Assembly: GCF_002381345.1 (NCBI RefSeq)
Contig: NZ_CP020663.1
Coordinates: 248,001 to 312,000, forward strand
Length of the DNA stretch: 64,000 bases
Direction: 5' to 3'
DNA from: Candidatus Enterovibrio altilux
GTDB lineage: Bacteria; Pseudomonadota; Gammaproteobacteria; Enterobacterales; Vibrionaceae
The notes under the pieces were generated by a model. The model worked only from the letters and a program-made list of their open reading frames with translations. It was not told the origin of the DNA and made no database searches. The position numbers and the translations under genes were made by a program. This document shows, piece after piece, positions 52,496 to 62,640 of this stretch. The number at the start of each line of letters is the position of its first letter. The stretch's first letter is position 1.

Positions 52496-52612
52496 TTATA
52501 CTCAATCAACTTGAAGATGAAGGCTTAAGCACTTGAAACTTATTATTTATTCTGGACGCCAAAAATCCTGCATTCTATATACAAATCAATTATGCTCAAT
52601 CAGTTGATTATG
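52496..52612. repeat. Candidate small non-autonomous element upstream of galE
   Basis: It begins TATACTCAATCAACTTGAAG and near its end has TGCTCAATCAGTTGATTATG, related direct copies. The first ~60 nt recur upstream of cydD (13086-13140). It could be a MITE or an IS630-terminus-derived repeat. Confidence 0.45.
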
Positions 52613-52954
52613 ATTTAGAGGGGCTTTGTTTCCTAAGTCAGAAGACTCAATGCTAAATAGGAAACAGATCTGATATTTATAATAAACTTTTTAAATACAT
52701 GATCTGATAATCAATCATCTCTTGAGAGTATCTGTTTTATTCGAGGCAATTGGCCACATGGATGACCTTTATGTATTAATGTGTCATTTCACTTCAAAAA
52801 AATTATTTATAATATAACTTACTGAAATTCATTGATAATTTAAACTATATCGATCTAAATGGTTAATTTAAAAGAACCTTATTAATATCTTTTAAATTAT
52901 TCGTCTAATATTAATTATTAGAAATCTATTTCAATTAATAGAGGGTAATGTCGT
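52613..52954. other. Spacer before the chemoreceptor gene with an IS5 end scrap
   Basis: GGCTTTGTTTCCTAAGTCAG at 52623 is a bare IS5 left end followed ~35 nt later by AGGAAACAGATC, resembling a right end: perhaps the scar of an internally deleted copy. The rest is AT-rich with no gene. Confidence 0.45.
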
Positions 52955-54520
52955 ATGCAAATCAATAATCCTGTAACGGATAAGGGAATCAGATTCCCTG
53001 TCGATTACAATTTACTATCCACGACTGATACTCGCGGGATCATTAAGTATGTTAGTGATGAATTCTGTGAAATTGCTGGATATACCCGCGATGAACTTAT
53101 TGGTCAGCCTCATAACATAGTTCGACATCCGTCAATGCCACCTGCAGCATTCGAAAATATGTGGAAGTATATAAAAAACGGTAAATCATGGATGGGCATG
53201 GTTAAAAATCGTGCTAAAAATGGCGATTATTACTGGGTAAATGCTTTTGCATCTCCAATTAAATCAAACGGTCAGATCGTTGAGTATCAGTCTGTTCGTA
53301 TGGTACCAAATCAAAAAATAATTGACAGAGCTGATAAATTGTATCAATTATTACTAGTGGGAAAGATACCGCTAGCACTTAAAATGCCAAGGAGTCGTAT
53401 ATGGCAACGCGCAGCAATGTGGTTTGTAGCTGGTGCTATTCTTGCTAGCGGCGTAGGTTTTTTCGCAGGTTTTGCCGCATCAATTGGCGTTCAGTTGCTT
53501 GTATCTATTGTGGTGATTCATCGATTAACTCGTAGATTAGAAAATATCACTAAGCTTGCGCGAAACGCGTATGATAACCCATTAATGGAATATATTTATA
53601 ATGGTACTATAGATGATATTTCCGAAATTGAACTAGCATTGCAAATGCGTGAAACGGAGCTAAATGCTGTAGTTGGCAGAATCATGGATGGTGGAGATCA
53701 AGTCCTTTCGGCAGCTAATTTGGCGCAAATAAATGGTCAGCAAACAGCGGATAACCTTGATAAGCAAAATATAGAAACAGATCAAATTGCTGCTGCAATT
53801 AATGAAATGTCTGCAACTGCTAACGATATGTCTGGTAACACGCAAGGTGCATCAGATGCAGCTACGAAAGCTCAAGAAACAACTCTTACTGGAATGGAAA
53901 CAGTAAAAAAAACTGTTGGGGCCATTCAGAATTTAGCTAAGCAACTTAACGCTGCTTCAAGTGTAATAGCTGAACTTGATGAACACGGTAAACGTATTGG
54001 CACTGTGTCTGATGTTATCCAAGGAATTGCAGAACAAACTAACTTACTTGCGCTCAACGCTGCGATTGAAGCAGCACGAGCTGGTGAGCAAGGTAGAGGT
54101 TTCGCCGTGGTGGCAGATGAAGTACGTGCACTCGCGCAGCGGACTCAAGAGTCAACATCTGAGATCCAAGATGTGATCTTACAAATTCAAAACGGAACCA
54201 AACAGGCTGTTGAATCCATGAAGCAAGGTATTGCACTGTCTGTTGACTGTGTATCCAGTGCGGAACTGGCGGGTGAAGTTCTTTGTAACTCTCAAGAGTT
54301 GGTGACTGACATCAATGATAGAAACCATCAAATTGCTGCTGCGGTGCAGGAACAAGCCGCTATTTTTAACGAAATGGACATAAATATCCAATCAGTATCT
54401 AATGTTTCACAAGAGACCATTGTTATCGCTAAAAAATCAGTGAATGAAGCTAAAGCACTTTATCAAGCGTTACAAGCGCAAAAATGTTTAGTGACTCAGT
54501 TCCGCCAAATAAATTCATGA
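52955..54520 (+). CDS. Aer-like PAS-domain methyl-accepting chemoreceptor
   Basis: 521 residues. N-terminal PAS domain (about 20-110): STTDTRGIIKYVSDEF, HNIVRHPSMPP, NGKSWMGMVKNRAKNGDYYW with the conserved Trp of Aer-type FAD pockets. Hydrophobic hairpin about 150-190 (two short TM helices, almost no periplasmic loop), a HAMP-like linker, then the coiled-coil signalling domain with the hairpin tip GIAEQTNLLALNAAIEAARA and GFAVVADEVRALAQRTQEST. It senses redox/energy and controls CheA. No C-terminal NWETF pentapeptide. Start has AGAGGG upstream. Full length, implying chemotaxis is not wholly lost. Confidence 0.9.
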   Translation: MQINNPVTDKGIRFPVDYNLLSTTDTRGIIKYVSDEFCEIAGYTRDELIGQPHNIVRHPSMPPAAFENMWKYIKNGKSWMGMVKNRAKNGDYYWVNAFASPIKSNGQIVEYQSVRMVPNQKIIDRADKLYQLLLVGKIPLALKMPRSRIWQRAAMWFVAGAILASGVGFFAGFAASIGVQLLVSIVVIHRLTRRLENITKLARNAYDNPLMEYIYNGTIDDISEIELALQMRETELNAVVGRIMDGGDQVLSAANLAQINGQQTADNLDKQNIETDQIAAAINEMSATANDMSGNTQGASDAATKAQETTLTGMETVKKTVGAIQNLAKQLNAASSVIAELDEHGKRIGTVSDVIQGIAEQTNLLALNAAIEAARAGEQGRGFAVVADEVRALAQRTQESTSEIQDVILQIQNGTKQAVESMKQGIALSVDCVSSAELAGEVLCNSQELVTDINDRNHQIAAAVQEQAAIFNEMDINIQSVSNVSQETIVIAKKSVNEAKALYQALQAQKCLVTQFRQINS

Positions 54521-54547
54521 ATCATTGACATACCCATATAATTAAGA

Positions 54548-55494
54548 TTCTAGATTTTCAATGTTAATTTGGGCCATATGACTGCTAATAACTGACCGCT
54601 AAGTTACGCGAGTAATCCCGTTTTAAAAAAAGTTGCTCCTTTCCTTGGTTGGATAAGTGAAACCGCTTTTTTAATACAAACGATTTCGTAATATTGTTAA
54701 TTCGTAAACACTATAGGCTGATATTGTATTGATTTTTAGCAAATTTGTTTGAGTAAGTTAGGTAGCACTGCACAGTCCATCACATTTAATGCACTTAACT
54801 AAGCAGCAATTATTTCCTGCGTATTTATATCTATCGCTAAATGTAACTTACACCTGACTCGCCGTTTCCCATCAGTGTTATGTTTTTACTTTCCATTCGC
54901 CTTCACCGTAGACGTTAAGCTCTGTAGAATCAAGGGATAAGTCCCTGATGGTTCTCTCAGTCTTCGTTTTGAACGCGGCATCAACCATTTTGGCTCGCTT
55001 GCTAATGCATAAATAGCGAGGACATAACAAAGGAATGAAAACAGAATTAATGAGTCCTTGCAGACCTCTCAGTGGCATTAAAAATACACATTTAACCATG
55101 AGGACCATCACAGTAGCTAAGTCACTAAATAAATGAGATCTCTCATGATTACCCTCCTTCCAGTTAGTTCTTTTGTAGCGAGGATCATTCATAAATCTGA
55201 ATGCTTACATGAGCCTAACTGGTTAGAGTTTTATTTAAAATTTAGTTCCTTTACTGAAAAAACACAGCCGGTTACCATAAACATTACCTAGCAGAAACAG
55301 CAATGGTCCTAATTAAAAATTTTTTAAATGGACATTGAATCTAAGAGATCATACAACTCAGGTTAACGGAACCTACACCATGATAAAAGCGTTAAATAAG
55401 CTGACAAAACTAGGTCTCCCTAGCACGAAAGCGATTGCCTACTAGCGAATTAGGTTGAAATTTATCATCTGAGCTCTAATTAGGAAAGAAAGCC
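54548..55494 (-). mobile_element. IS5-family chimeric unit (minus), right end truncated, decayed
   Basis: Minus body from ~54548 (truncated inside its C-terminus) to a left end AAACACAGCC at 55269, directly joined to GGTTACCATAAACATTACC and a plus right end to 55494. The join is the cleanest example of the recurrent chimera junction. Retains KRTNWKEGNHERSHLFSDLA and DSTELNVYGEGEWKVK. Confidence 0.85.
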
Positions 55495-55760
55495 TGCTTC
55501 ACCATGAGAACCGTCATAATGAGCAAACTGATACACAACAGAAGTTTCTCAGCTTTACTTGGCTTAGTTTAATTCCATAGCTGAATAGCTTATTCATCAA
55601 TCTAGAGTATTAGTCAACCATGATTAATTAAAGCTTACTTATATTCCTTCAAGTCGATTCTTTTATAGTTAAATTTATCCATAGACTTGAATATTTAAAT
55701 GAACCTGCCTGTTTAGAACATAAATGGATAATGTAGTTCCCTAATTTAGTAAACAAACCG
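55495..55760 (-). mobile_element. IS5-family left-end fragment
   Basis: About 265 nt of N-terminal coding region and left leader, abutting the previous unit's right end with no spacer. Confidence 0.75.
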
Positions 55761-55843
55761 AAGAAAAGTGTAAAATTTAATAAAAGTGGAGAGCTCAAAA
55801 CGGATGGATTTTTTATGTAAAAAGATATAGTAAGGCACAAAAT

Positions 55844-55876
55844 GGCCCAGTGGTCTGGGCCTCAGTATTTTTGTTT
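55844..55876. terminator. Hairpin between IS debris and the peroxiredoxin gene
   Basis: GGCCCAG TGGT CTGGGCC is a perfect 7-bp stem followed on the plus strand by TCAGTATTTTTGTTTT and on the minus strand by ATTTTGTG. It could terminate the minus-strand peroxiredoxin mRNA, 93 nt after its stop. Confidence 0.7.
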
Positions 55877-55953
55877 TAGCTGCCTTGAGCTTTACGTTAA
55901 TGCGTTAGGGGGAAGACACTTCGCTGCATTATTCATGTTTATTTGAAATCTGA

Positions 55954-56556
55954 TTACAAGTCTTCAGCATGCTCAGATAAATAGGCTATTACGCCTTTTG
56001 GTGATGCGTCCATACCTGCTTTGCCTTCTTCCCACTGTGCTGGGCAAACTTCGCCGTTTTTTTGGTGAAAGCTAAGTGCGTCAACCATACGGAGCATTTC
56101 GTCAATGTTACGACCTAGTGGCAAATCATTAATCACTTGGTGGCGGACTACACCGTCTTCATCGATCAAGAAAGAGCCACGGAATGCGACGCCTACTTCT
56201 GGGTGCTCAACATCGTATGCTCTACAGATCTCATGCTTAACATCAGCAACGAGCGGGTAAAAAATTTGACCAATACCACCAGCATTAATCGCAGTGTTAC
56301 GCCATGCATTATGAGAGAACTGAGAATCAATTGAAACACCTATTACTTCAACATCTTTCGTTTGAAAGTCTGCGTGACGCTTGTCAAATGCAATCAGCTC
56401 AGAAGGACATACGAAAGTAAAGTTCAGTGGGTAGAAAAACAAAACAGTTTTCTTATTTTTAATGAATTTTTTTAAGTTGAAATTTTCTACTATTTCACCA
56501 TTGCCCAGTACTGCTGCTGCAGTAAAATCTGGGGCTTCACGCCCAACTAATACCAT
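55954..56556 (-). CDS. Typical 2-Cys peroxiredoxin (AhpC/TsaA family)
   Basis: 200 residues. Peroxidatic Cys50 in PLNFTFVCPSE, resolving Cys171 in NGEVCPAQW, plus a GGIG motif and C-terminal helix (KGVIAYLSEH) like the GGLG/YF features linked to over-oxidation sensitivity in some family members. It reduces H2O2 and organic peroxides. Single gene; terminator-like hairpin follows. Good fit for an aerobic or luminous lifestyle, though that is inference. Confidence 0.95.
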   Translation of the reverse strand: MVLVGREAPDFTAAAVLGNGEIVENFNLKKFIKNKKTVLFFYPLNFTFVCPSELIAFDKRHADFQTKDVEVIGVSIDSQFSHNAWRNTAINAGGIGQIFYPLVADVKHEICRAYDVEHPEVGVAFRGSFLIDEDGVVRHQVINDLPLGRNIDEMLRMVDALSFHQKNGEVCPAQWEEGKAGMDASPKGVIAYLSEHAEDL

Positions 56557-57007
56557 TTTAAACTCCTACAATTTTTCAATATCCAGTATAAAACCAGCAT
56601 TCCTTAATTAACTAAGCATACTATAATGGAACAACTGAATTAAAAAAAGTGAATATGACAGATTAAACTAATCTGAAAAATCGATAATAAAATTAAAATT
56701 TCCCTCCTCGCTCGTAAACAGTTCCCTGCCTTAATCACACTGTATGAAACGCAACATACATATATGGCTAAGCAACTGAAGAGTATTTTATTAGTTAGTC
56801 TACACTAAGTTAAGCATTGAAAATATAGATGAGTGGGTTGGTTTTCAACTTATTAGCACAATAACAAAATGTTAATTCTTTAATCCATGAGTGAATATAT
56901 TATTTTACGAAATTTAGGGATTTTAGCACATCGCTAAAGCTTGACAGAACTGGCGTCCATGAACAAGAAACCAATGCATAGTACACTGCGGGTTGGGTGT
57001 CTACTGG
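56557..57007. other. Non-coding stretch upstream of the peroxiredoxin gene
   Basis: About 450 bases, AT-rich, holding the peroxiredoxin promoter. In V. cholerae a LysR-type regulator lies nearby, but no relic of one was recognised. Confidence 0.35.
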
Positions 57008-57695
57008 AACTTTATTTTTTAATTTGAGTTCAGATACTAAATCCCAACATGATTCACTATGAAATAAGCTCTTTCGTTTTAGGCATACCTAGCACTGCAG
57101 CTTATTTAAAGCTTTTTTCGTAGCATTAGTTTCGCTAATCTAAGTATTGTGATCCCTGCGACTCAACGTTCCTCCGAAATTTTTTGACTTAAAACATTAC
57201 CTTCTTTGATAGGAAACGTTTATGATAACCATACTTCATTTTCAAAAATTACTTCTTTTTTTGGTGGGATGAGTAGAATCTCTCGTTTAATACGAACGAT
57301 TTCGTAACATTGTCTTATGTCATAAGTTCCATTGCCTAATATTTTATGATTCTGCGGCAGGTATATTTGAATAGGTAGGTAGCATTTCACCGTCAGTCAC
57401 ATTTGATGAATTAAACTTAGCAGCAATGATGCCATGCATAGTGAGCAGCATGATAATGGCAGTTAAGTGAATTTAAAAACAGGTTAATAAATCTTTGCAG
57501 ACCTCTCAATGGCACTTTAAATATGTATTTAACCATGATAACCATCGTAATGGCTCAGTTACCAAATAAACGAGGTCTCCCATGATAACCCAGCCTAGTT
57601 TAATTCCGTAGCTGAATGGCCTCTTCGTCAATCCAGAATGTTAGTGAGCTTCGACTGATTAAAGTTCGGTTATACTGCTCCTAGTTAGTTGTTTT
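57008..57695 (-). mobile_element. IS5-family copy, decayed with deletions
   Basis: Right terminus at 57008 (GAACTTTATTTTTTAATTTG) and N-terminal coding region up to TTGTTTTGTAGC near 57693; about 300 nt of the middle and the left tip are lost. Confidence 0.8.
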
Positions 57696-57696
57696 G

Positions 57697-58932
57697 TAGC
57701 AAAAATCAGTTTCAAGTTCATATAGCAAATCCAAACATAATTCACTATTAAACAATCGTTTCGTTTTAGGTATACCTAGTCTGATCAACTGATTTAATGC
57801 TTTTATCATTGCGTAGGTCCCGCTAATCTGAGTTCGTGCTCCCTTAAGCTTAATATCCCCCCGAGTAGCTTTTTGACTCGAACCATTGCTGCCTCTACTA
57901 GGAAAAGCTTATGGTAACTAGCTTTGTTTCCTACATCAGGAAACTAAATTTTTAGATCTATAAATAATCTTTGCTGCAAAACAACTAACTGGAAGCAGTA
58001 TAATCGAGCTTTAATCAGTCGTGGCTCACTAACATTCTGAATTGACGAAGAGGCCATTCAACTAGGGAATTAAACTAAGCTAGGTCATCATGGGAGACCT
58101 CTTTTATTTAGCAACTTATCCATTGCGACGGTTTTTATAATCAGACGAATATTCTCAATGCAATTCATAGGTCTGTAAACATTCATTAATTCTATTTTTA
58201 CATTTGTTCCACTACCATTGTCATGCCCTCACTATCCATGTAGTAGCAAGCGAACCAAGATGATTAGCATCACGTTCAAGACAAAAAATATAGGAATCAT
58301 CCAGTTCTTAACTATTAATTCTGCGGGCGCAAAGTCTACGGCGATGGAGCATGGAAAGTAAAAAAATATTTCACTGATGGGAGACGCAAAGTTTAACATA
58401 AATAACATTGAATGGTAGACATTAATGCGTATGAAATCATTGCTGCTAAATTGAGTGCATTAAATGTAACTGGCGATAAAATACTACTTAACTTGCTCAA
58501 ACAAATCTACTAAAAAATCCATGAAGTATCAACCGATAGTGCTTATGATATCAGACAATGTTACGAAACTATTCTTATTAAACGAGAGGTTCCGCTCACC
58601 CAACCAAAAAAGAAGCAACTTTTAAAAACGAGGTACATCCGCGTAATTTAGCGGTCAGTTATTAGCAGTTATACGGTTCCAATCAGCATTGGGAAACAAG
58701 ATATGGTTACCATAAATATTCCCTGTCAGAGACGACAATGTTTAGAGTCAAAAAATCACTTGGGGGGGGACATTGAGCTTGAGAGATCGTAATGCTCAGA
58801 TTAACGAAGCTTACTCTATGACAAAAATGTTAAATAAGCTGACTGGGCTAGGTATTCCTAAAATAAAAGCGATTGTTTCATCGTTAACTATGTTGGGATT
58901 TGCTATCTGAATTTGAATTAGGAAACAAAGCC
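57697..58932 (+). mobile_element. IS5-family chimeric unit, decayed
   Basis: Inverted right end (its tip lost) from ~57697 to the recurrent junction GGTAACTA/GCTTTGTTTCC at about 57919, then a plus body to AAAGCC at 58932. Near full-length sequence but no transposase frame longer than a few dozen codons. Confidence 0.85.
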
Positions 58933-59049
58933 TGTAAATAAAAAATAGCTTACTTTTTAATTAATTAAATGTTAAAAAAATAAAGCTATTTTCAATGATA
59001 TTATTATATAACACTTAATCAAAACATTAAGTAACGAGAGGAAATTGGA

Positions 59050-59709
59050 ATGAATAAAGTTGCTGTTTTATTATCAGGAAATGGCGCTTTTGATGGCGCA
59101 GAGATCAACGAAGCAGTGTTGACATTACTTGCAATTGAAGAATCCGGGTTAGAATATCAAGTCTTTGCACCTAATCGTAATCAGCACCAAGTTATAAATC
59201 ATATAACAGGCAATGAAATGTTTGAAATTAGAAATATCATGGTTGAAGCAGCAAGAATTGCTAGAGGTAATATACAACCTGTAACGGAATGCAAAGCCAG
59301 TGATTTCTCTGCTTTATTCGTTGTAGGCGGTTTGGGTGTTGCAAAGAATTTTTCTAATTTTACACTCAAAGGTAGCAATTTATCAATACAACAGGACATT
59401 TCGTTTGTTTGTCATGATTTTAAAAATATCAAAAAACCAGTGGGTTACATGTGTATTGCTCCAGTATTATTACCTTTAATATACGGTGAAGGAGTGTTAG
59501 TTACAATAGGTCATGATAAAGATACTGCTGCCTGTATTGAGTCGTTTGGTGGTCAGCACAAATTTACTGATGTCGATCAGACTGTCACTGACTTTGAAAA
59601 TAAAGTAGTAACGACACCTGCTTACATGCTCGCTTCAAGTATATCAGAAGCTAAAAAAGGAATTGATAAACTTGTACGGGAGGTTAAGAAACTGATTTGC
59701 AAGGAGTGA
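59050..59709 (+). CDS. elbB: ElbB (glyoxalase / isoprenoid-linked DJ-1-like protein)
   Basis: 219 residues. DJ-1/PfpI-type amidotransferase-like fold: GAFDGAEINEAVLTLLAI, DFSALFVVGGLGVAKNFSNF, nucleophile Cys135 in GYMCIAPVLLPL, VVTTPAYMLASS. E. coli ElbB has glyoxalase III-like activity and was linked to isoprenoid synthesis. An odd change: the N-terminal LSGCGVYDG of relatives is LSGNGAFDG (Cys to Asn at 11). GAGG seven bases upstream supports the ATG. Intact between an IS unit and a decayed recombinase element. Confidence 0.93.
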   Translation: MNKVAVLLSGNGAFDGAEINEAVLTLLAIEESGLEYQVFAPNRNQHQVINHITGNEMFEIRNIMVEAARIARGNIQPVTECKASDFSALFVVGGLGVAKNFSNFTLKGSNLSIQQDISFVCHDFKNIKKPVGYMCIAPVLLPLIYGEGVLVTIGHDKDTAACIESFGGQHKFTDVDQTVTDFENKVVTTPAYMLASSISEAKKGIDKLVREVKKLICKE

Positions 59710-59779
59710 ATTTTATTTCTGTTTTTAGTTCTCTTTCTGTAAAATCATTGATTTTGTGACGTCTCCCCACTCTATCTAA

Positions 59780-59965
59780 CGATCCTTCTTGTTGTCTACG
59801 TAGTAATTAGTTTGTGATGATAATTGCATCATCCTCCGCAAGCAGTAACAACTTGCCTAGCCGCTTTTAATCCTAGGGTACCTTCATAACGGATATTCAA
59901 AGCGGCATCTTAATCTCTATCGCTATCTAAACATAAGATTACATTTGAATCGCCAACCCCGTTAT
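59780..59965 (-). mobile_element. IS200/IS605-family TnpB (OrfB) C-terminal remnant
   Basis: Minus-strand pieces read LDSDRD-DAALNIRYEGTLG and KAARQVVTACGG, fitting the TnpB end (family HDRDxNAAxNI ... VTACGG). Frames are broken and the rest of the gene is absent. Confidence 0.55.
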
Positions 59966-59994
59966 ACTTAGTGGTTAGTACCTTGTGGATACGT

Positions 59995-60377
59995 CTACAT
60001 AAAAGAGTCGTGAAATTTACCATATACAACTTGATGTTGTTTCTTTAACTCACTATTTGCAGTTTCTAGCTCTCTCACTTTAGCCTTTAATGTTGAGATT
60101 AATGCATCTTTTAATGAATCACTTGTTTTGGTCGATGCTTTAACTGCTACTATTTTTTGTCAGATGATTGATCTCGTATTCGCTTAATTCGCTCCGCAAC
60201 GTCACTCTCTTTGTAGAGCCACGCTTTAGATACGCCAGCCTCTTCCGCTACAGTGTTAAAGTTAATGACCTCTTTCTTCTTTATCAACCGCTTGGTAGCT
60301 TCATTGGTCTTCTTTAAAGCTTCTTCTTTTTTTTCCCAGCGTTGGACTTTAAGCCAGAAGTATTTTTTATGCGCCAT
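59995..60377 (-). pseudogene. TnpC-like small recombination accessory protein (DUF6262 type), frameshifted
   Basis: From 60377: AHKKYFWLKVQRWEKKEEAL ... NTVAEEAGVSKAWLYKESDV, a helix-turn-helix as in Tn554-type TnpC. At an A6 run (60150s) the frame stops, but the -1 frame continues STKTSDSLKDALISTLKAKV and a coiled coil ending KKQHQVVYGKF before TAG at 59995. About 127 aa if joined. It starts one nucleotide after the recombinase stop. Confidence 0.75.
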
Positions 60378-60378
60378 G

Positions 60379-61862
60379 TTATTTTACCTCTAGCGGTTCA
60401 ATTATGTTAACGAGTGATTGTTTAATTTTTTCGTTCATTTCTAGCTTCCTAGCCCAACCTTTGCTGGAGCATGTAGGAATGATCTCTTCTGTGCGGTTTA
60501 ACTGATCTTTATGTTGAGGTAAATACCTGTGGTCAGTTCTAAAGTTTGGGCAAGTTAGACAAGCATTAGCATGTAGACAACTTCCCTGCACAACTGGTAA
60601 CGAACACAAGCCATTAGGCAATGCTTGTACGGCGATATTCTTTTTAAGCCACTGAGAATCAATCGAGTCAGCATCACAGCCTTCACTGAAACTTTCTGCT
60701 ACATCTGCAACGTCATAGATAGCGCCTTTAATATCTGCCATCTTGTCATTGAATTTAGCGTATTCCTCTTTAAGAGTTTTATCCATAATATGAGCATAAA
60801 TACTAGTCATTGTTAGTGACTCATGACCTAAGTATCTCTGGACGATATGCTGTGCTACGCCATTATTAATCATTCGAGTTGCAGTTGTGTTCCTAAACAT
60901 ATGGAACGAAAAATGATAAATAGAGCCACTTTCACTAACAATATTGCGTTCTTGCGCCAGAGCGTTAATAATTTTTAATTAGCGTGCCCTTAGACCATGC
61001 CTTGCCAACTATGGGGTAAGGTCGCTTATTATCTTGTAACTTCGGGGGTTGGGAATAATAATTTCGTTGCCCCCATGAACTCTAAAATAACTTCATTTTG
61101 TTGTTCTTTGAGAACCTCTGCGGTCTCTTTGGTAATAGGGACAACATGTTCTTTCTTCATTTTGTATTGGTAATATTTTATGAAGTAATCACCTTGAGCG
61201 TCGGAGTAAATACAGTCATAAGGCAGACCGCAGCATTCACTGATCTTCATTCCGACCTCTTGGAGAACCAGAAAGAAGCGCATGACATGAGGGTGTAACC
61301 CATCAATATTAGCATTTAATTGGCTCATGACATATTCAGGAATGAACTTACGTAGGCTTTTCATTTCTTTGGGATAGTCTGAGTCTCTAATTAAACGAAT
61401 AGCCCCCCGAACTCGACCATAGCGGTGTCTTCGTACTATTCGATATATTGTCTGAAAAACGCAAGTCTTTTTTTATGCTTGTTTCTTTTAATTTTGTTGT
61501 CGACCAATTATAAAGCATATTCTCCATAACTGATCTATCAATTTCCTTTGGTGTGCAAGTCAAATTTATATCAAAAACGCTGCACCAAACATGCGAATTG
61601 ATTGAAGGTTTGCAACTCATGTTGCGCTTGATCTTGTTACATGACACGCTTTAATAAAGACTTTGGCTGAATCTATTAGCCAGTCAAATGGCAAATCACT
61701 AAAATTTAGTTTTATTGCGTCAGTCCCGCCCTTTAACTGAACTTCACCATCATTAAAAAACCATACATCATCACTTCCAAGCCTTTTTCTTGAAGTACAT
61801 TCCTTGCAAATATCCTTATGGTGTCGGTTAATCGTTGTTTCATGGATACCAAACTCTTCCAT
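60379..61862 (-). pseudogene. Tyrosine recombinase (TnpB/IntB-like), broken
   Basis: It starts at 61862 overlapping the previous stop (TAATG): N-terminal NRHHKDICKECTSRKRLG and WFF, core-binding region, then in another frame EVGMKISECCGLPYDC, YYQYKMKKEHVVPITKE, and in another FHMFRNTTATRMINNGVAQH, YLGHESLTMTSIYAHI with the nucleophile Tyr, and the C-terminal cysteine module CLHANACLTCPNFRTDH. Three or more frame breaks. The first catalytic Arg (family GMRISE) is Lys here. Organisation as in Tn554-type TnpB. Confidence 0.85.
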
Positions 61863-62640
61863 TAATTTTTTACGCTAAGATAGCCGCCAACAGGAATCGG
61901 ATTGGTATTTATTGATTTGCCAGACCTTAACCTTTCAAGTGCGCCTAAAAAGGCTATGCATTCATCTGAGCGAACTTCCTTTTTTTGCTCAACAATCACA
62001 TCCAAGATTGCGTTATGTACATCGGGGTAACTTTTGCGAACTACAACGTCGAAAGACTTATTCATCTCAACTTCGCGGCAAACATCTTTAACAGTAATCT
62101 TTTGACCCGACTCAACCAATCGATTAACAACTGCTACTAACTTGGCATTGGTTTTCTTATTTCCGAAAACTTCTGTTTCTGTTTGCTGTTTTGCAATTTC
62201 TTTTAGAACGTTAGGTAGTGCCTGATAGATATACGCATCATCAACCCCTGCCTCTTTTGCAACATTTACTGTATTTAATTTTGCAGAATTTGAGATGATA
62301 TATGTTGCTTTATTTACGATACGCTCAATGGCATCAAAGCATCGTTTTCTTGCATCAATGGCATGAACAGTGGTTCGATGGCTCGTACCTTTCCTCTTAA
62401 CCACTTCAACATAACTCATGACATCACGAAATTCACGATGAAGAACGGTAGAGGAAATACCAGCTTCTTTGACTATATTATTAAATATCAGTCTTGAGTT
62501 AGGCTCAATTTTAGTGGGACAACCCATCATAATACGATCAATAGCCTCAATAGCTAACTTGCGTGTGTCGCCAAGTAATTCGTTTGTTTTGCATCCAGAG
62601 CTGTATTCTAGGTACTAACGAGAGCAAGTTTACTGTTCAT
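61862..62640 (-). pseudogene. Element-encoded helix-turn-helix protein, frameshifted near codon 10
   Basis: ATG 62640 overlaps the upstream integrase stop (ATGA): MNSKLALVST then a shift, then SSGCKTNELLGDTRKLAIEA and an open run to 61862. Several HTH-like repeats: FNNIVKEAGISSTVLHREFR, TVNVAKEAGVDDAYIYQALP, TVKDVCREVEMNKSFDVVVR. About 258 aa when repaired. It occupies the second position between two tyrosine recombinases, where Tn6283-type elements carry a dedicated gene; I cannot name its function. Confidence 0.6.

Noticed and set aside
60150-60180. Programmed -1 frameshift in the TnpC-like gene at A6
   Set aside because: The run could slip, but the other genes of the element have several unrelated lesions, so ordinary decay is more likely.
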